Shown here: one piece after another, positions 42,428 through 49,668 of the stretch | Position numbering within the stretch: position 1 is the first letter of the stretch | Layout: every line of letters begins with the position of its first letter | NCBI GenBank assembly: GCA_027320105.1 | Contig: DAHVMA010000087.1 | Location: 1-64,000, forward strand | Direction of reading: 5' to 3' | DNA: 64,000 nucleotides | Source: JAKAQB01 sp027320105 | GTDB lineage: Bacteria > Actinomycetota > Acidimicrobiia > Acidimicrobiales > Palsa-688 | The notes under the pieces: generated by a model | The model's database searches: none | The model's input: only the letters and a program-made list of their open reading frames with translations | Told to the model about the DNA's origin: nothing | Made by a program: the position numbers and the translations under genes

Positions 42428-43477
42428 TCAGACCGACGGCGGCAGCAACCGCACGACGTTCTGGAAGCAGAACCACAGCGGAGCGGCGCACACCACCAGT
42501 CCGGCGACCAGCACCGGTGCCTTGCGCCACCCGCGCCGGCGGGCGATGGCGACGCGGGTTAGGACCCACAGCGCGGCGGCCAGCGCGCCGAAGCCGACGG
42601 CGGGTCCCCACGCGTTCGCGTTCCCCGTGCCGAGGCTGGTCGGCAGGGCGGCCGGCAGCGGAACGACATCACGTGAGCCCGGCGCGGCTACCGCCGCCGG
42701 AGTGGCGGGCGCCGGTGCCGGGGGCGTGGCCGCCGGCCGCCCGACGAGGCGGGCGATGACCACCAGGCGGCTCGTCGCCGAGTACGGAGGGTTGCACGTC
42801 GTCAGCGTCAGCTGGGCCCAACGGGTGGGGTCGAGCACCGACACGTCCGACGGCGGGACGACCTCGTGGCCCACCACCCGGTAGTCGAAGGTGTGGTTGG
42901 CGGTGTCGGTGAGGTAGATCCAGTCGCCCTTGCGGAGGTGCCCGAGCTGGAAGAACGGCGCCCCGTAGGTCGTGCGGTGCCCGGCAATGCCTGCGTTGCC
43001 CCGCTCACCGGGCATCGGGGTGCCCAGGTAGTGGCCGGGACCTTGCATGAGGTCGTTCTCCGCCGTGCCCTGCACGACGTACTTGTTCACCGAGATGGCC
43101 GGGATGACGAGATGGTCGATCGCCGTGCCGATGGGTGTCGACGGCGACAGCTCACCGCCGGCGGCGGGGTTGGCGGTGGTGGTGGGCGTGGCCCGAGCCG
43201 CCGATGCCGCCACCGGCCGCGGCGCGGAGGCGGCGTGGCCCAGGGACTGGAACTGCCGCTGCAGAACGATCTGGTCGTGGCGTTCGGTGAACCCGGTGCC
43301 CCACAACTGGTAGGCGACGAAGAGGAACGTCACCAGCCCGAGGGTGACGAGCCCCAGCCCCACCTCCCGGACCACCCGGCGAACCGGGCCGAGTGGGGCT
43401 CGTGCCCGCGCCCGCGCCCGCGCCGGACGGAGCGTCAGGGCGGGGGGCGCCGCCTCGGGGGCGGCCGGTTTGACCAT
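42428..43477 (-). CDS. Class E sortase
   Basis: A 349-residue membrane transpeptidase from ATG 43477. There is an N-terminal cytoplasmic tail (Ala/Arg/Pro), a membrane helix (LGLVTLGLVTFLFVAYQLW), a Thr/Ala linker, then the sortase barrel. Catalytic His in AGIAGHRTTYGAPFFQLG, Cys in LTLTTCNPPYSATSRLVVIA, and Arg in SRLVVIAR. A second hydrophobic region (VLVAGLVVCAAPLWFCFQNV) is at the end. The TCNPP motif is typical of class E, which prefers LAXTG signals in actinobacteria. No substrate with such a tail is in the window: the large secreted protein at 16.4 kb lacks one. It sits on the opposite strand between the Nudix and phosphatase genes. Confidence 0.92.
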   Translation of the reverse strand: MVKPAAPEAAPPALTLRPARARARARAPLGPVRRVVREVGLGLVTLGLVTFLFVAYQLWGTGFTERHDQIVLQRQFQSLGHAASAPRPVAASAARATPTTTANPAAGGELSPSTPIGTAIDHLVIPAISVNKYVVQGTAENDLMQGPGHYLGTPMPGERGNAGIAGHRTTYGAPFFQLGHLRKGDWIYLTDTANHTFDYRVVGHEVVPPSDVSVLDPTRWAQLTLTTCNPPYSATSRLVVIARLVGRPAATPPAPAPATPAAVAAPGSRDVVPLPAALPTSLGTGNANAWGPAVGFGALAAALWVLTRVAIARRRGWRKAPVLVAGLVVCAAPLWFCFQNVVRLLPPSV

Positions 43478-43545
43478 CGGCTCCAGGGTAGAGGCCAGGA
43501 CCACGGCCGAGCCGGCACCGGCGTGGTTTTGGCAGACTGGTCGGC

Positions 43546-44007
43546 GTGCCCCTGCTCCTCGTCCGCCACGCGCACGCCGGCTCCCGGAAGGACTGGGACG
43601 GTGACGACCGGCTCCGGCCGCTCTCCCCGCGGGGCGCCAAGCAGGCGAAGGACCTGGCAGCGATGCTCGAGCCGTACGCACCGCAGCGGGTCCTCTCCAG
43701 CCCGTACCTGCGCTGCACCGCGACGGTTGCCCCGCTCGCCGATCGCCTGAGCCTCCCGGTCGAGGTGCTCGAGGAGCTGTCGGAGGGGAACGCCGCCGCC
43801 GCCATCGCCTTGGTGCGTGCCCTCGCCGACGAGAAGGTGGCCCTCTGCACCCACGGCGACGTGATACCCGACGTCCTCGTCACCCTGGCCGACGAGGATC
43901 ACCTCGACCTCGGAAACCGGCCCCGGCAGGCCAAGGGGTCGGCGTGGGTGCTCGAGGCGAGCAACGGCCGCTTCCACCGGGCCTGCTACCTCGCTCCGAG
44001 GAGCTGA
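43546..44007 (+). CDS. Histidine phosphatase (SixA-like)
   Basis: A 153-residue protein. The catalytic RHG-type motif is LLLVRHAHAGSRKDW, where the first His becomes phosphorylated. LRPLSPRGAKQAKDLA and RVLSSPYLRCTATVAPLADR follow, with the second catalytic His in ALCTHGDVIPD. It matches SixA and the C-terminal domain of actinobacterial MutT1. GTG start at 43546. The Nudix half of such a protein lies 1.1 kb upstream at 41953, so the two may act as a split system. It could dephosphorylate nucleotides or phosphohistidine. Confidence 0.9.
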   Translation: MPLLLVRHAHAGSRKDWDGDDRLRPLSPRGAKQAKDLAAMLEPYAPQRVLSSPYLRCTATVAPLADRLSLPVEVLEELSEGNAAAAIALVRALADEKVALCTHGDVIPDVLVTLADEDHLDLGNRPRQAKGSAWVLEASNGRFHRACYLAPRS

Positions 44008-44348
44008 ACGACCACGGCGGTGCCGGCTCTGCCGCTCATCCTCGTGGTCCCCGATTGACAATCTGGTTGTCCCAGCGCAACGGCGGTACGAGCGGCCGGC
44101 GCTGACCCGTGGAGGGGCGAGCGGCGGTGGGGGCGGGGACTTTCGGCGGAGTCCGAGCCAACTGGCGACTCGTAGAGTTCAGGGCGTGTTCACCCCGTGT
44201 TCACGAGGGCGGGGCCGGCCCGTCACCATCGGCCCTTACCGTGGCTGGTGGCACGCCCGCTCGTCCGGCACCCGCAGGAGCGCCCCCGCATGACCGCACG
44301 CCTCACCGCCGCAAGGCCCGCCATCTCCGTAGCCAGGAACGACGGCTG
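44008..44348. other. 341-bp control region of the phosphate regulator pair
   Basis: This is the gap between the phosphatase and kinase genes. It contains the PHO box (44177-44209); the frame upstream of the kinase ATG has no homology and no membrane segment. No other gene is credible. Confidence 0.55.
44177..44209 (+). promoter_or_regulatory. PHO box: three 11-bp direct repeats
   Basis: GTTCAGGGCGT (44177), GTTCACCCCGT (44188), GTTCACGAGGG (44199). Three contiguous 11-bp units start with GTTCA. This is the form of PHO boxes bound by actinobacterial PhoP (11-bp direct repeats headed GTTCACC). It lies 139 bp before the kinase ATG and suggests autoregulation by the response regulator encoded downstream. 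Confidence 0.82.
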
Positions 44349-45539
44349 ATGCGGCTGAGCGACCTGCGGCGGCTCGAGCTGGCGCTGCAGCGCGTGGCCG
44401 ATCAGGCCTCGGTCGCCACGGGCTCGGCCGACGCCCCCGAAGCAGGCGCTGACGAGCTGCTCGCCGACATCGAGGCCGCCGCCACCGACCTCGCCGAGCG
44501 GGCCCAGCGCTCCGAGGAGCTCGGCAGCCGACTCTCGGCGGCGCTCAACGTGCTCGTCTCCGGTGTCGTGGTCTGCGACGAGCACGGCGACGAGGTGTAC
44601 CGCAACCTGGCCGCCAGCGGCTCCGGCGCTCGCCTCGGGGATGTGCTCGCCGAGCGCGCGGTCGCCGACCTGCTCGAGACGGCCAGGCGGGGCGAGTCTG
44701 CCGAGCACTCCCTCGAGCTGTTCTCCCCCGTCCGCCGCAACCTCATGATCCGCGCCTTCCCGATCTCCTCCCTCGACCGGCCGCTCGGTGCCGTCGCCGT
44801 CATCGAGGACATCTCCGAGCGCCGCCGCCTGGATGCCGTCCGGAGAGATTTCGTGGCCAACGTGAGTCACGAGCTCAAGACCCCAGTCGGAGCCCTGTCG
44901 CTGCTCGCCGAGACCCTCGACGGGGAGGATGACCCCGAGGTCGTGGCGCGCCTGTCCGTGCGCGTCGCCGCCGAAGCCGAGCGGCTCGGCCGCATCATCG
45001 ACGACCTCCTCGACCTCTCCCGCATCGAAGCCAACGAGCGACCGAGGTTCGAGCCCGTGGCCGTCGGCCGCTTGGTGGGCGACGCCGTCGAGCCGATCCG
45101 ACCGGCCGCCCGCGCCCGGGACATCGTGCTGCACGTCGAGGCCGTCCCCCCGCACCTGACGATCACCGGCGACCGCAGGGATCTCCTCTCCGCCATCACC
45201 AACCTCGTCGACAACGCCGTCAAGTACTCCGAGCCCGGCTCGCCGGTGCTGGTCCGGGTCGGCGCCGGCGCGGAGGCCGTACGGATCGACGTCATCGACA
45301 AGGGCATCGGCATCCCGCGACGCGACCGCGAGCGCATCTTCGAACGCTTCTACCGGGTCGACCGGGCACGCAGCCGCCTCACGGGTGGCACCGGCCTCGG
45401 GCTATCGATCGTCCGTCACGTCGCGGCCAACCACGGGGGCGACGTGCAGGTGGAATCCGAGGAGGGGGAGGGGTCGACGTTCACGCTGCTCCTGCCGGCG
45501 CAACCGGCGCCCCTCCGGGGTGTCACCGCCGGTGGCTGA
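44349..45539 (+). CDS. SenX3/PhoR-like sensor histidine kinase
   Basis: A 396-residue kinase. A PAS-like domain (LNVLVSGVVVCDEHGDEVYR, about 65-155) is followed by the HisKA helix FVANVSHELKTPVGALSLL with acceptor H174. The ATPase domain has ITNLVDNAVKYSEPGSPV, the G1 box DVIDKGIGIP and RSRLTGGTGLGLSIVRHVA. The order and the SHELKTP motif match the SenX3/PhoR phosphate kinases, but the start (MRLSDLRRLELALQRVAD) shows no membrane segments, unlike SenX3; the protein looks cytoplasmic. ATG 44349. Overlaps the regulator gene by 8 bp. A PHO box stands upstream. Confidence 0.9.
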   Translation: MRLSDLRRLELALQRVADQASVATGSADAPEAGADELLADIEAAATDLAERAQRSEELGSRLSAALNVLVSGVVVCDEHGDEVYRNLAASGSGARLGDVLAERAVADLLETARRGESAEHSLELFSPVRRNLMIRAFPISSLDRPLGAVAVIEDISERRRLDAVRRDFVANVSHELKTPVGALSLLAETLDGEDDPEVVARLSVRVAAEAERLGRIIDDLLDLSRIEANERPRFEPVAVGRLVGDAVEPIRPAARARDIVLHVEAVPPHLTITGDRRDLLSAITNLVDNAVKYSEPGSPVLVRVGAGAEAVRIDVIDKGIGIPRRDRERIFERFYRVDRARSRLTGGTGLGLSIVRHVAANHGGDVQVESEEGEGSTFTLLLPAQPAPLRGVTAGG

Positions 45540-46236
45540 CCCCCTGACCGTGCTCGTCGTCGAGGACGAGGAGTCCTTCGTCGAGGCGCTCGTCGTCGGC
45601 CTCAAGCGCGAGGGGTTCCTGGTCAGGGTCGCCACCGACGGCGTCGAGGCGCTCGACATCTTCGACCAGGTGCGCCCGGACATCGTCCTGCTCGACGTGT
45701 GGCTGCCCCGGCTGTCGGGCATCGACGTCTGCCGCGAGCTGCGTACCCGCAGCCGGGTGCCGATCGTCATGGTCACGGCGAAGAGCAGCGAGATCGACAC
45801 CGTGGTCGGGCTCGAGGTTGGCGCCGACGACTACGTCACCAAGCCGTACCGCCTCCGCGAGCTCGTCGCCCGGATGCGCGCCGTGCTGCGCCGCAGCCCC
45901 CCGGCGGGCGAGGCGCCGGCGTACCCCGACGCCCTGGAGGTCGGGGACCTCCGGCTCGACCCCCAACGCCACGAGGTCTTCCTCGGCGGCCGCCAGGTCG
46001 TGCTCCCCCTGAAGGAGTTCGAGTTGCTCGAGCTGCTCATGGGCAACGCCGGCCGGGTCCTCACCCGTGAGACGCTGATCGACCGGGTGTGGGGGCCCCA
46101 CTACGTGGGTGACACCAAGACCCTCGATGTCCACATCAAGCGGCTCCGGGCGAAGATCGAGGAGGATCCATCGCGGCCCAGCCGGATCACGACCATCCGG
46201 GGACTCGGCTACAAGTTCGAGGGGACGCGGGTGTAG
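45532..46236 (+). CDS. RegX3/PhoP-like response regulator
   Basis: A 234-residue OmpR/PhoB-type regulator. Receiver: VLVVEDEES (acidic pocket), phosphoacceptor D55 in IVLLDVWLPRL, Thr in VPIVMVTAKSS and Lys in YVTKPYRLREL. The winged-helix output domain has LPLKEFELLELLMGNAGRVL, then TRETLIDRVWGPHYVGDTKT and ITTIRGLGYKFEG. It is the expected partner of the kinase (8-bp overlap). Together with the PHO box upstream of the operon, it most likely governs phosphate starvation genes, perhaps including ppk1. GTG 45532. Confidence 0.92.
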   Translation: MADPLTVLVVEDEESFVEALVVGLKREGFLVRVATDGVEALDIFDQVRPDIVLLDVWLPRLSGIDVCRELRTRSRVPIVMVTAKSSEIDTVVGLEVGADDYVTKPYRLRELVARMRAVLRRSPPAGEAPAYPDALEVGDLRLDPQRHEVFLGGRQVVLPLKEFELLELLMGNAGRVLTRETLIDRVWGPHYVGDTKTLDVHIKRLRAKIEEDPSRPSRITTIRGLGYKFEGTRV

Positions 46237-46268
46237 GTGGCTCAGGCGGCGCGGAGCCCTTCGGTCCT

Positions 46269-47723
46269 TCAGCCCTTCCGGCGACCGAACAGCTCACCGA
46301 TCGGCCGGTTGAGGACACTCTTGTTCCCGCTCGCCTGAGCCTTCCGCGGCTGGAGGGCTTTCGGGGCCTTGGGGCTGCTGGGCGCCGCCGCGGGACCGGG
46401 CGCCGCCGCGGGACCGGGCGCCGCCGCAGTCGCTGCGACCCCGCCACCGCCGGGAACGGCTCCGGACTGCACGCCGTTCCACGGAGCTGCCAGGGCCGCC
46501 CGCGACGGTGACCGCCGGCGTGCGAGCGCAAGCCCTCCCGAGGAGCGGCGACGGATGGGAAGGATGTCGTCCACCTCGGGCCGCCAGGGGCTGATGTGGG
46601 CCGGCGACGGTGCTGCTGGAGCGGAGCCGTTCATCGCTGGCGCCGCCGCCGCGTCCGTGTCGCCAGCAGTAGTGTCGCCGGCAGTCGTGTCGCCGGCGGT
46701 CGTGTCGCCGGTGGTCGTGTCGCCGGCGGTGGGCACGCCTTCAGCCCCTGTCGCCGGCGCTCTCGACGGTATCGGTGGAAGAAGGCGGGCGAGCTCCTCC
46801 ATGGAGGAGGGTGTCCTCACCACCGCAGCACTCCGACGCACTTCCTGCGCCTCGCCGTTGCTCGCCGGCACCGCCACGTCACCCGTCGCGTCACCCGAGG
46901 CGCCAGCGCCGCTCGGCGAGGGTGCAGAGCCGGCGACGACGCCGGCCGGCGGGGCGGCGGCTGCGCTCTGAGCCTGCGGTGTTGCCGGAGCGGGCGGCGT
47001 TGCCGGCGTGGATGCCGTGGTCGGATGAACGGCCCGGGCGGCGAAGGGATCAGGCCGGGTGGTACCACCCTCTCGGAGGGGTTGGGCGTCGGCTGACCTG
47101 GTTCGGGAGGTCGAGTCCTCGCCTTCGGGTCGCGGGGAGCCGTTGCGTGCTGGCGCGCCGGCATCCCTTCCCGGGACGGCCCCGAGCAACGCGGCTGTCT
47201 CCGGCGACAGCGACGCGAGGTTGGGACCACGAGGCGTGATCGGCGCTGGGTTGGCGGCCGAGGGGTCGGGGCCGGCGGGGGTGCCGGCCGGTGCGCCCGC
47301 CGGGCTGGCAGCGCTCTGAGCAGCGTGCGCCTTCGCCGCGGCGGCGCCGAACGGGTTGAGAGGCAACCGCACCTCCCCCTGTCCGGCAAAGTTGAGAGGG
47401 CGGGAGGGGCGCTTGGACGTCGGACGGCCCCAGCCCCGCTCCCCGAGGTCGTCGTCTACCTCGCCGTCGTCCGTCACCTCCGGCGGGGCGGCGACCGCCG
47501 CTTGCACTCGGGGTTGGGTCTCGAAGGCCGCCAGGGCCGACTCCATGTCGAAGTCGTCCGGCTCATCGGCATCGCCTCCTGGCTGCTCGTCGTCCACCAC
47601 CGTCGCACCAGACCCCGAGGTCTCGACGGCGGCGAGCGCTTCGGCCAGCGACGCCTCCAGGGATGCGTGGTCGAACGGGAGGGCGGACAGACCGTCTTCG
47701 GACCCCTCAGGCAGCGGTTCCAT
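46269..47723 (-). CDS. Large disordered Ala/Pro-rich hypothetical protein
   Basis: 484 residues. Nearly the whole chain is Ala, Pro, Gly, Thr and Ser with charged patches. There is no signal peptide, membrane helix or recognised domain. The middle has five tandem copies of a 5-residue unit (GDTTA) and the C-terminus ends in a basic stretch (QPRKAQASGNKSVLNRPIGE, then LFGRRKG). The start (LPEGSEDGLSALPFDHASLE) is acidic and slightly more ordered. Codon usage is consistent with coding, but with so little constraint it could be partly spurious. It is convergent with the response regulator gene. No function can be given. Confidence 0.55.
   Translation of the reverse strand: MEPLPEGSEDGLSALPFDHASLEASLAEALAAVETSGSGATVVDDEQPGGDADEPDDFDMESALAAFETQPRVQAAVAAPPEVTDDGEVDDDLGERGWGRPTSKRPSRPLNFAGQGEVRLPLNPFGAAAAKAHAAQSAASPAGAPAGTPAGPDPSAANPAPITPRGPNLASLSPETAALLGAVPGRDAGAPARNGSPRPEGEDSTSRTRSADAQPLREGGTTRPDPFAARAVHPTTASTPATPPAPATPQAQSAAAAPPAGVVAGSAPSPSGAGASGDATGDVAVPASNGEAQEVRRSAAVVRTPSSMEELARLLPPIPSRAPATGAEGVPTAGDTTTGDTTAGDTTAGDTTAGDTDAAAAPAMNGSAPAAPSPAHISPWRPEVDDILPIRRRSSGGLALARRRSPSRAALAAPWNGVQSGAVPGGGGVAATAAAPGPAAAPGPAAAPSSPKAPKALQPRKAQASGNKSVLNRPIGELFGRRKG
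46657..46731 (-). repeat. Five tandem 15-bp repeats
   Basis: GTGTCGCCGGCGGTC-like units (GTGTCGCC followed by AGCAGTA, GGCAGTC, GGCGGTC, GGTGGTC and GGCGGTG) encode the GDTTA repeats of the disordered protein. The copy number may vary between strains. Confidence 0.85.
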
Positions 47724-47990
47724 GTGCCCATGATCGGCTCGACCTACCCCCGGGTTGAGCCCCTGGCGCGTTTGGCTCCACGAGGCGGACCGCTGGCTTC
47801 GATCACTTGTGCCGTAGGTTCATCGGGTGCCATGTGTTCCACGACAGTGGCCCCGCGCCGCCGGCGCGCGGCTCCTCGGACATCGGATCGTGGTGGTCGA
47901 CGGGCCGTTGACAGGCCGGCGTGAGAGGTCGCCGCCGCCGGCCCCTGGGCGTTCGGCGCGCTGGCCGCCGACGGGACCGGGCCAGAACTG

Positions 47991-48039
47991 GAACTGTGAG
48001 TGGAAAGTGCACAGGGTGTGACCTTTTCACTCACAGTTC
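47991..48039. repeat. 17-bp inverted repeat with 15-nt loop
   Basis: GAACTGTGAGTGGAAAG (47991-48007) pairs with CTTTTCACTCACAGTTC (48023-48039), 16 Watson-Crick pairs plus one G-T. It lies in the 546-bp gap between the convergently or tandemly placed minus-strand genes (stop 48270 of DUF2342, start 47723 of the disordered protein). It may be an operator or terminator. Confidence 0.75.
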
Positions 48040-48157
48040 GCTCTATGGCGCCAGGGTCCGGGGAAGTCGCCAGGTCCGGGGATACGACAAAGCAGTGGCA
48101 TCCCCTCATGACGGGCTTATGGTAGGATGGCGGGATGGCGGTCGGGCCGAACCGGTC

Positions 48158-48241
48158 GAACCGCGCGCACGCCTTAGAACCGCGCGCATCCAGGACGATA
48201 TGGCGTCGCCTGTGCGCGCAGAACCCGGCCCTGCGCGCGGT
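48158..48241. repeat. 84-bp four-box palindromic element, copy C
   Basis: Boxes: AACCGCGCGCA (48158-48168), AACCGCGCGCA (48177-48187), TGCGCGCAGAA (48212-48222), TGCGCGCGGTT (48231-48241). Three of the four are perfect. The core is TCCAGGACGATATGGCGTCG then CCTG. Same orientation as copy A. It ends 28 bp beyond the stop of the DUF2342 gene. Confidence 0.88.
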
Positions 48242-48269
48242 TGGGCCTCAGTGTGCGACCGACCCGGGG

Positions 48270-49619
48270 TTATCCCCTACCCCCCGGCAGATCCAGTTCG
48301 ATGCGGGCTAGCCAAAGACCGGGCGCGTCGACCTCCGCCGGCGTGGGCAGCTCCACCGCCGAACGCCACAGCCTCTCGAGCGCTGCCTCCCCGGCCCGCT
48401 CGATCACGCCGGCCACGAACCGCTGCCCCCGTTCGTAGCTGCCGGCGTCGAGCTCCACGCCGAAGAGCTTCCCGAGTGCCCGGGCTCCGCTGTGGTCCTC
48501 CAGCCGCCGGCGCCGGAGGGCTTCGGTCAGGGGATCGTAGGAGTCGATGAGGGGCCGGCCGGCCTTGTCCATCACATGGTCGACCCAGCCGGTCACGACC
48601 GACAGCAGCGAGCGGAGCGGCACCTGGAGCCGCCGTTGGGTGTCGTTCTGCATCTCGGACAGCAGCGACGCCGGGTCGCCGAGCACCTGCTGCAGCGACG
48701 CGAAGTCCGTGGGGTCGATGCCGGCGAGGCGCTGCTCGAGGAAGTCCGTGTCAGGCTGGAACGCGTCCACGTATGCGCCGATGAGCTGGTCGAGCCGGTT
48801 CCACACGTGGGCGCGGCCGAGGACTGTCTGGTTGGCGACCTCGCGCAGGCAGACCCACAGCCGGACGTCGTCGGGGGGGAGGCTCCAGTCGGACGCGAAG
48901 GCGTCGATCGTCGCCGGCACGATGAGCAGCTCGCTCGACGATCCGCGGGGCATGGGCAGGTCGTACTGGCCCATCGCGCGGCGGGCCAGCTCGCCGACCA
49001 TCGACCCGGCCTGCATGCCGAAGACGAAGGGGCCGAGGACCTGCGGCAGGTTCCCGAAGAGGGAGGCCATGGCATCCCCGCCGCCGGGCAATCCGGGCAG
49101 CCACCCGCCGGCGTGCCCGGCCGGGGGCTCGGAGCCGAAGCCGAAGGGGTCCGCCGGGCCGGGAGCGCTGCCCGGGCCCCCGGCGCCACCCGGCCAGGAG
49201 CCGAAGCCGAAGGGGTCCGCCCGGCCGGGAGCGCCACCCGGACCCCCGGCGCCCCGCTCCTCGGTGCCCAGCGCCTCGGTCGCCGCCTTGGCGAGGCGTT
49301 CGAGCAGCGGCCGCCACGCCTCCAGGGTCCGTTGCGCCCACTCACTGGGAGTCGCCGAACGCACCGTAAGCAGACCACCCGGCAGGTCGAACCCGCCCGA
49401 CTGCTGCACGTGAAGCTCGGCGACGCGCACCAGCTCCTCCATGCGGACCCGGGCGACGGGGTCGACGTTGGGTTCGGGCTGGCCGCCCGTAGCTGCCCAC
49501 AGGGAGAACTGGCGCGCCACGTCCCAGTTGACCGGGCCGCTGCTCGTGAACAGCCGGGCCAGGTTGCGCATGATGTCCTCGAACGGTCCCCCGGAGCCGA
49601 ACGGCCCCCAGCTGCTCAC
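48270..49619 (-). CDS. DUF2342-family protein without the zinc-protease motif
   Basis: About 449 residues from GTG 49619. It matches the actinobacterial DUF2342 family of putative zinc-dependent metalloproteases: FVFGMQAGSMVGELARRAMG, DLPMPRGSSSELLIVPATID, AFASDWSLPPDDVRLWVCL and a helical C-terminus (VTGWVDHVMDKAGRPLIDSY ... LGKLFGVELDAGSYERGQRF). Where the family has a metal-binding HExxH (as in HELTHH), this protein reads REVANQTVLG: both His replaced, the Glu retained. A Gly/Pro low-complexity insert with PADPFGFGS repeats occupies about 150-210. Thus it is probably not a peptidase. The upstream neighbour on the plus strand starts 50 bp away, divergent. Confidence 0.85.
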   Translation of the reverse strand: MSSWGPFGSGGPFEDIMRNLARLFTSSGPVNWDVARQFSLWAATGGQPEPNVDPVARVRMEELVRVAELHVQQSGGFDLPGGLLTVRSATPSEWAQRTLEAWRPLLERLAKAATEALGTEERGAGGPGGAPGRADPFGFGSWPGGAGGPGSAPGPADPFGFGSEPPAGHAGGWLPGLPGGGDAMASLFGNLPQVLGPFVFGMQAGSMVGELARRAMGQYDLPMPRGSSSELLIVPATIDAFASDWSLPPDDVRLWVCLREVANQTVLGRAHVWNRLDQLIGAYVDAFQPDTDFLEQRLAGIDPTDFASLQQVLGDPASLLSEMQNDTQRRLQVPLRSLLSVVTGWVDHVMDKAGRPLIDSYDPLTEALRRRRLEDHSGARALGKLFGVELDAGSYERGQRFVAGVIERAGEAALERLWRSAVELPTPAEVDAPGLWLARIELDLPGGRG

Positions 49620-49668
49620 GAGCGAACCCCAGTGGCCGGGCGCCTCCTCATTGGGGCATCGTAGAGCG

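Larger units (their letters stand above)
47724..48269. other. 546-bp intergenic gap with two palindromic signals
   Basis: Contains the 17-bp inverted repeat (47991-48039) and the best copy of the 84-bp four-box element (48158-48241). GATGGCGGGATGGCGG runs precede the latter. No credible gene on either strand. Confidence 0.55.

Noticed and set aside
46269..47723. The disordered ORF as a GTPase or cell-wall protein
   Set aside because: No nucleotide motif, signal peptide or membrane helix was found; it is kept as a low-confidence hypothetical.
48158..48241. 84-bp elements as integron attC sites or CRISPR repeats
   Set aside because: The outer boxes lack the RYYYAAC/GTTRRRY core motifs of attC in a consistent form, no integrase is near and copies are 17 kb apart and inverted relative to each other. 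There is no repeat-spacer periodicity, so CRISPR is also excluded.
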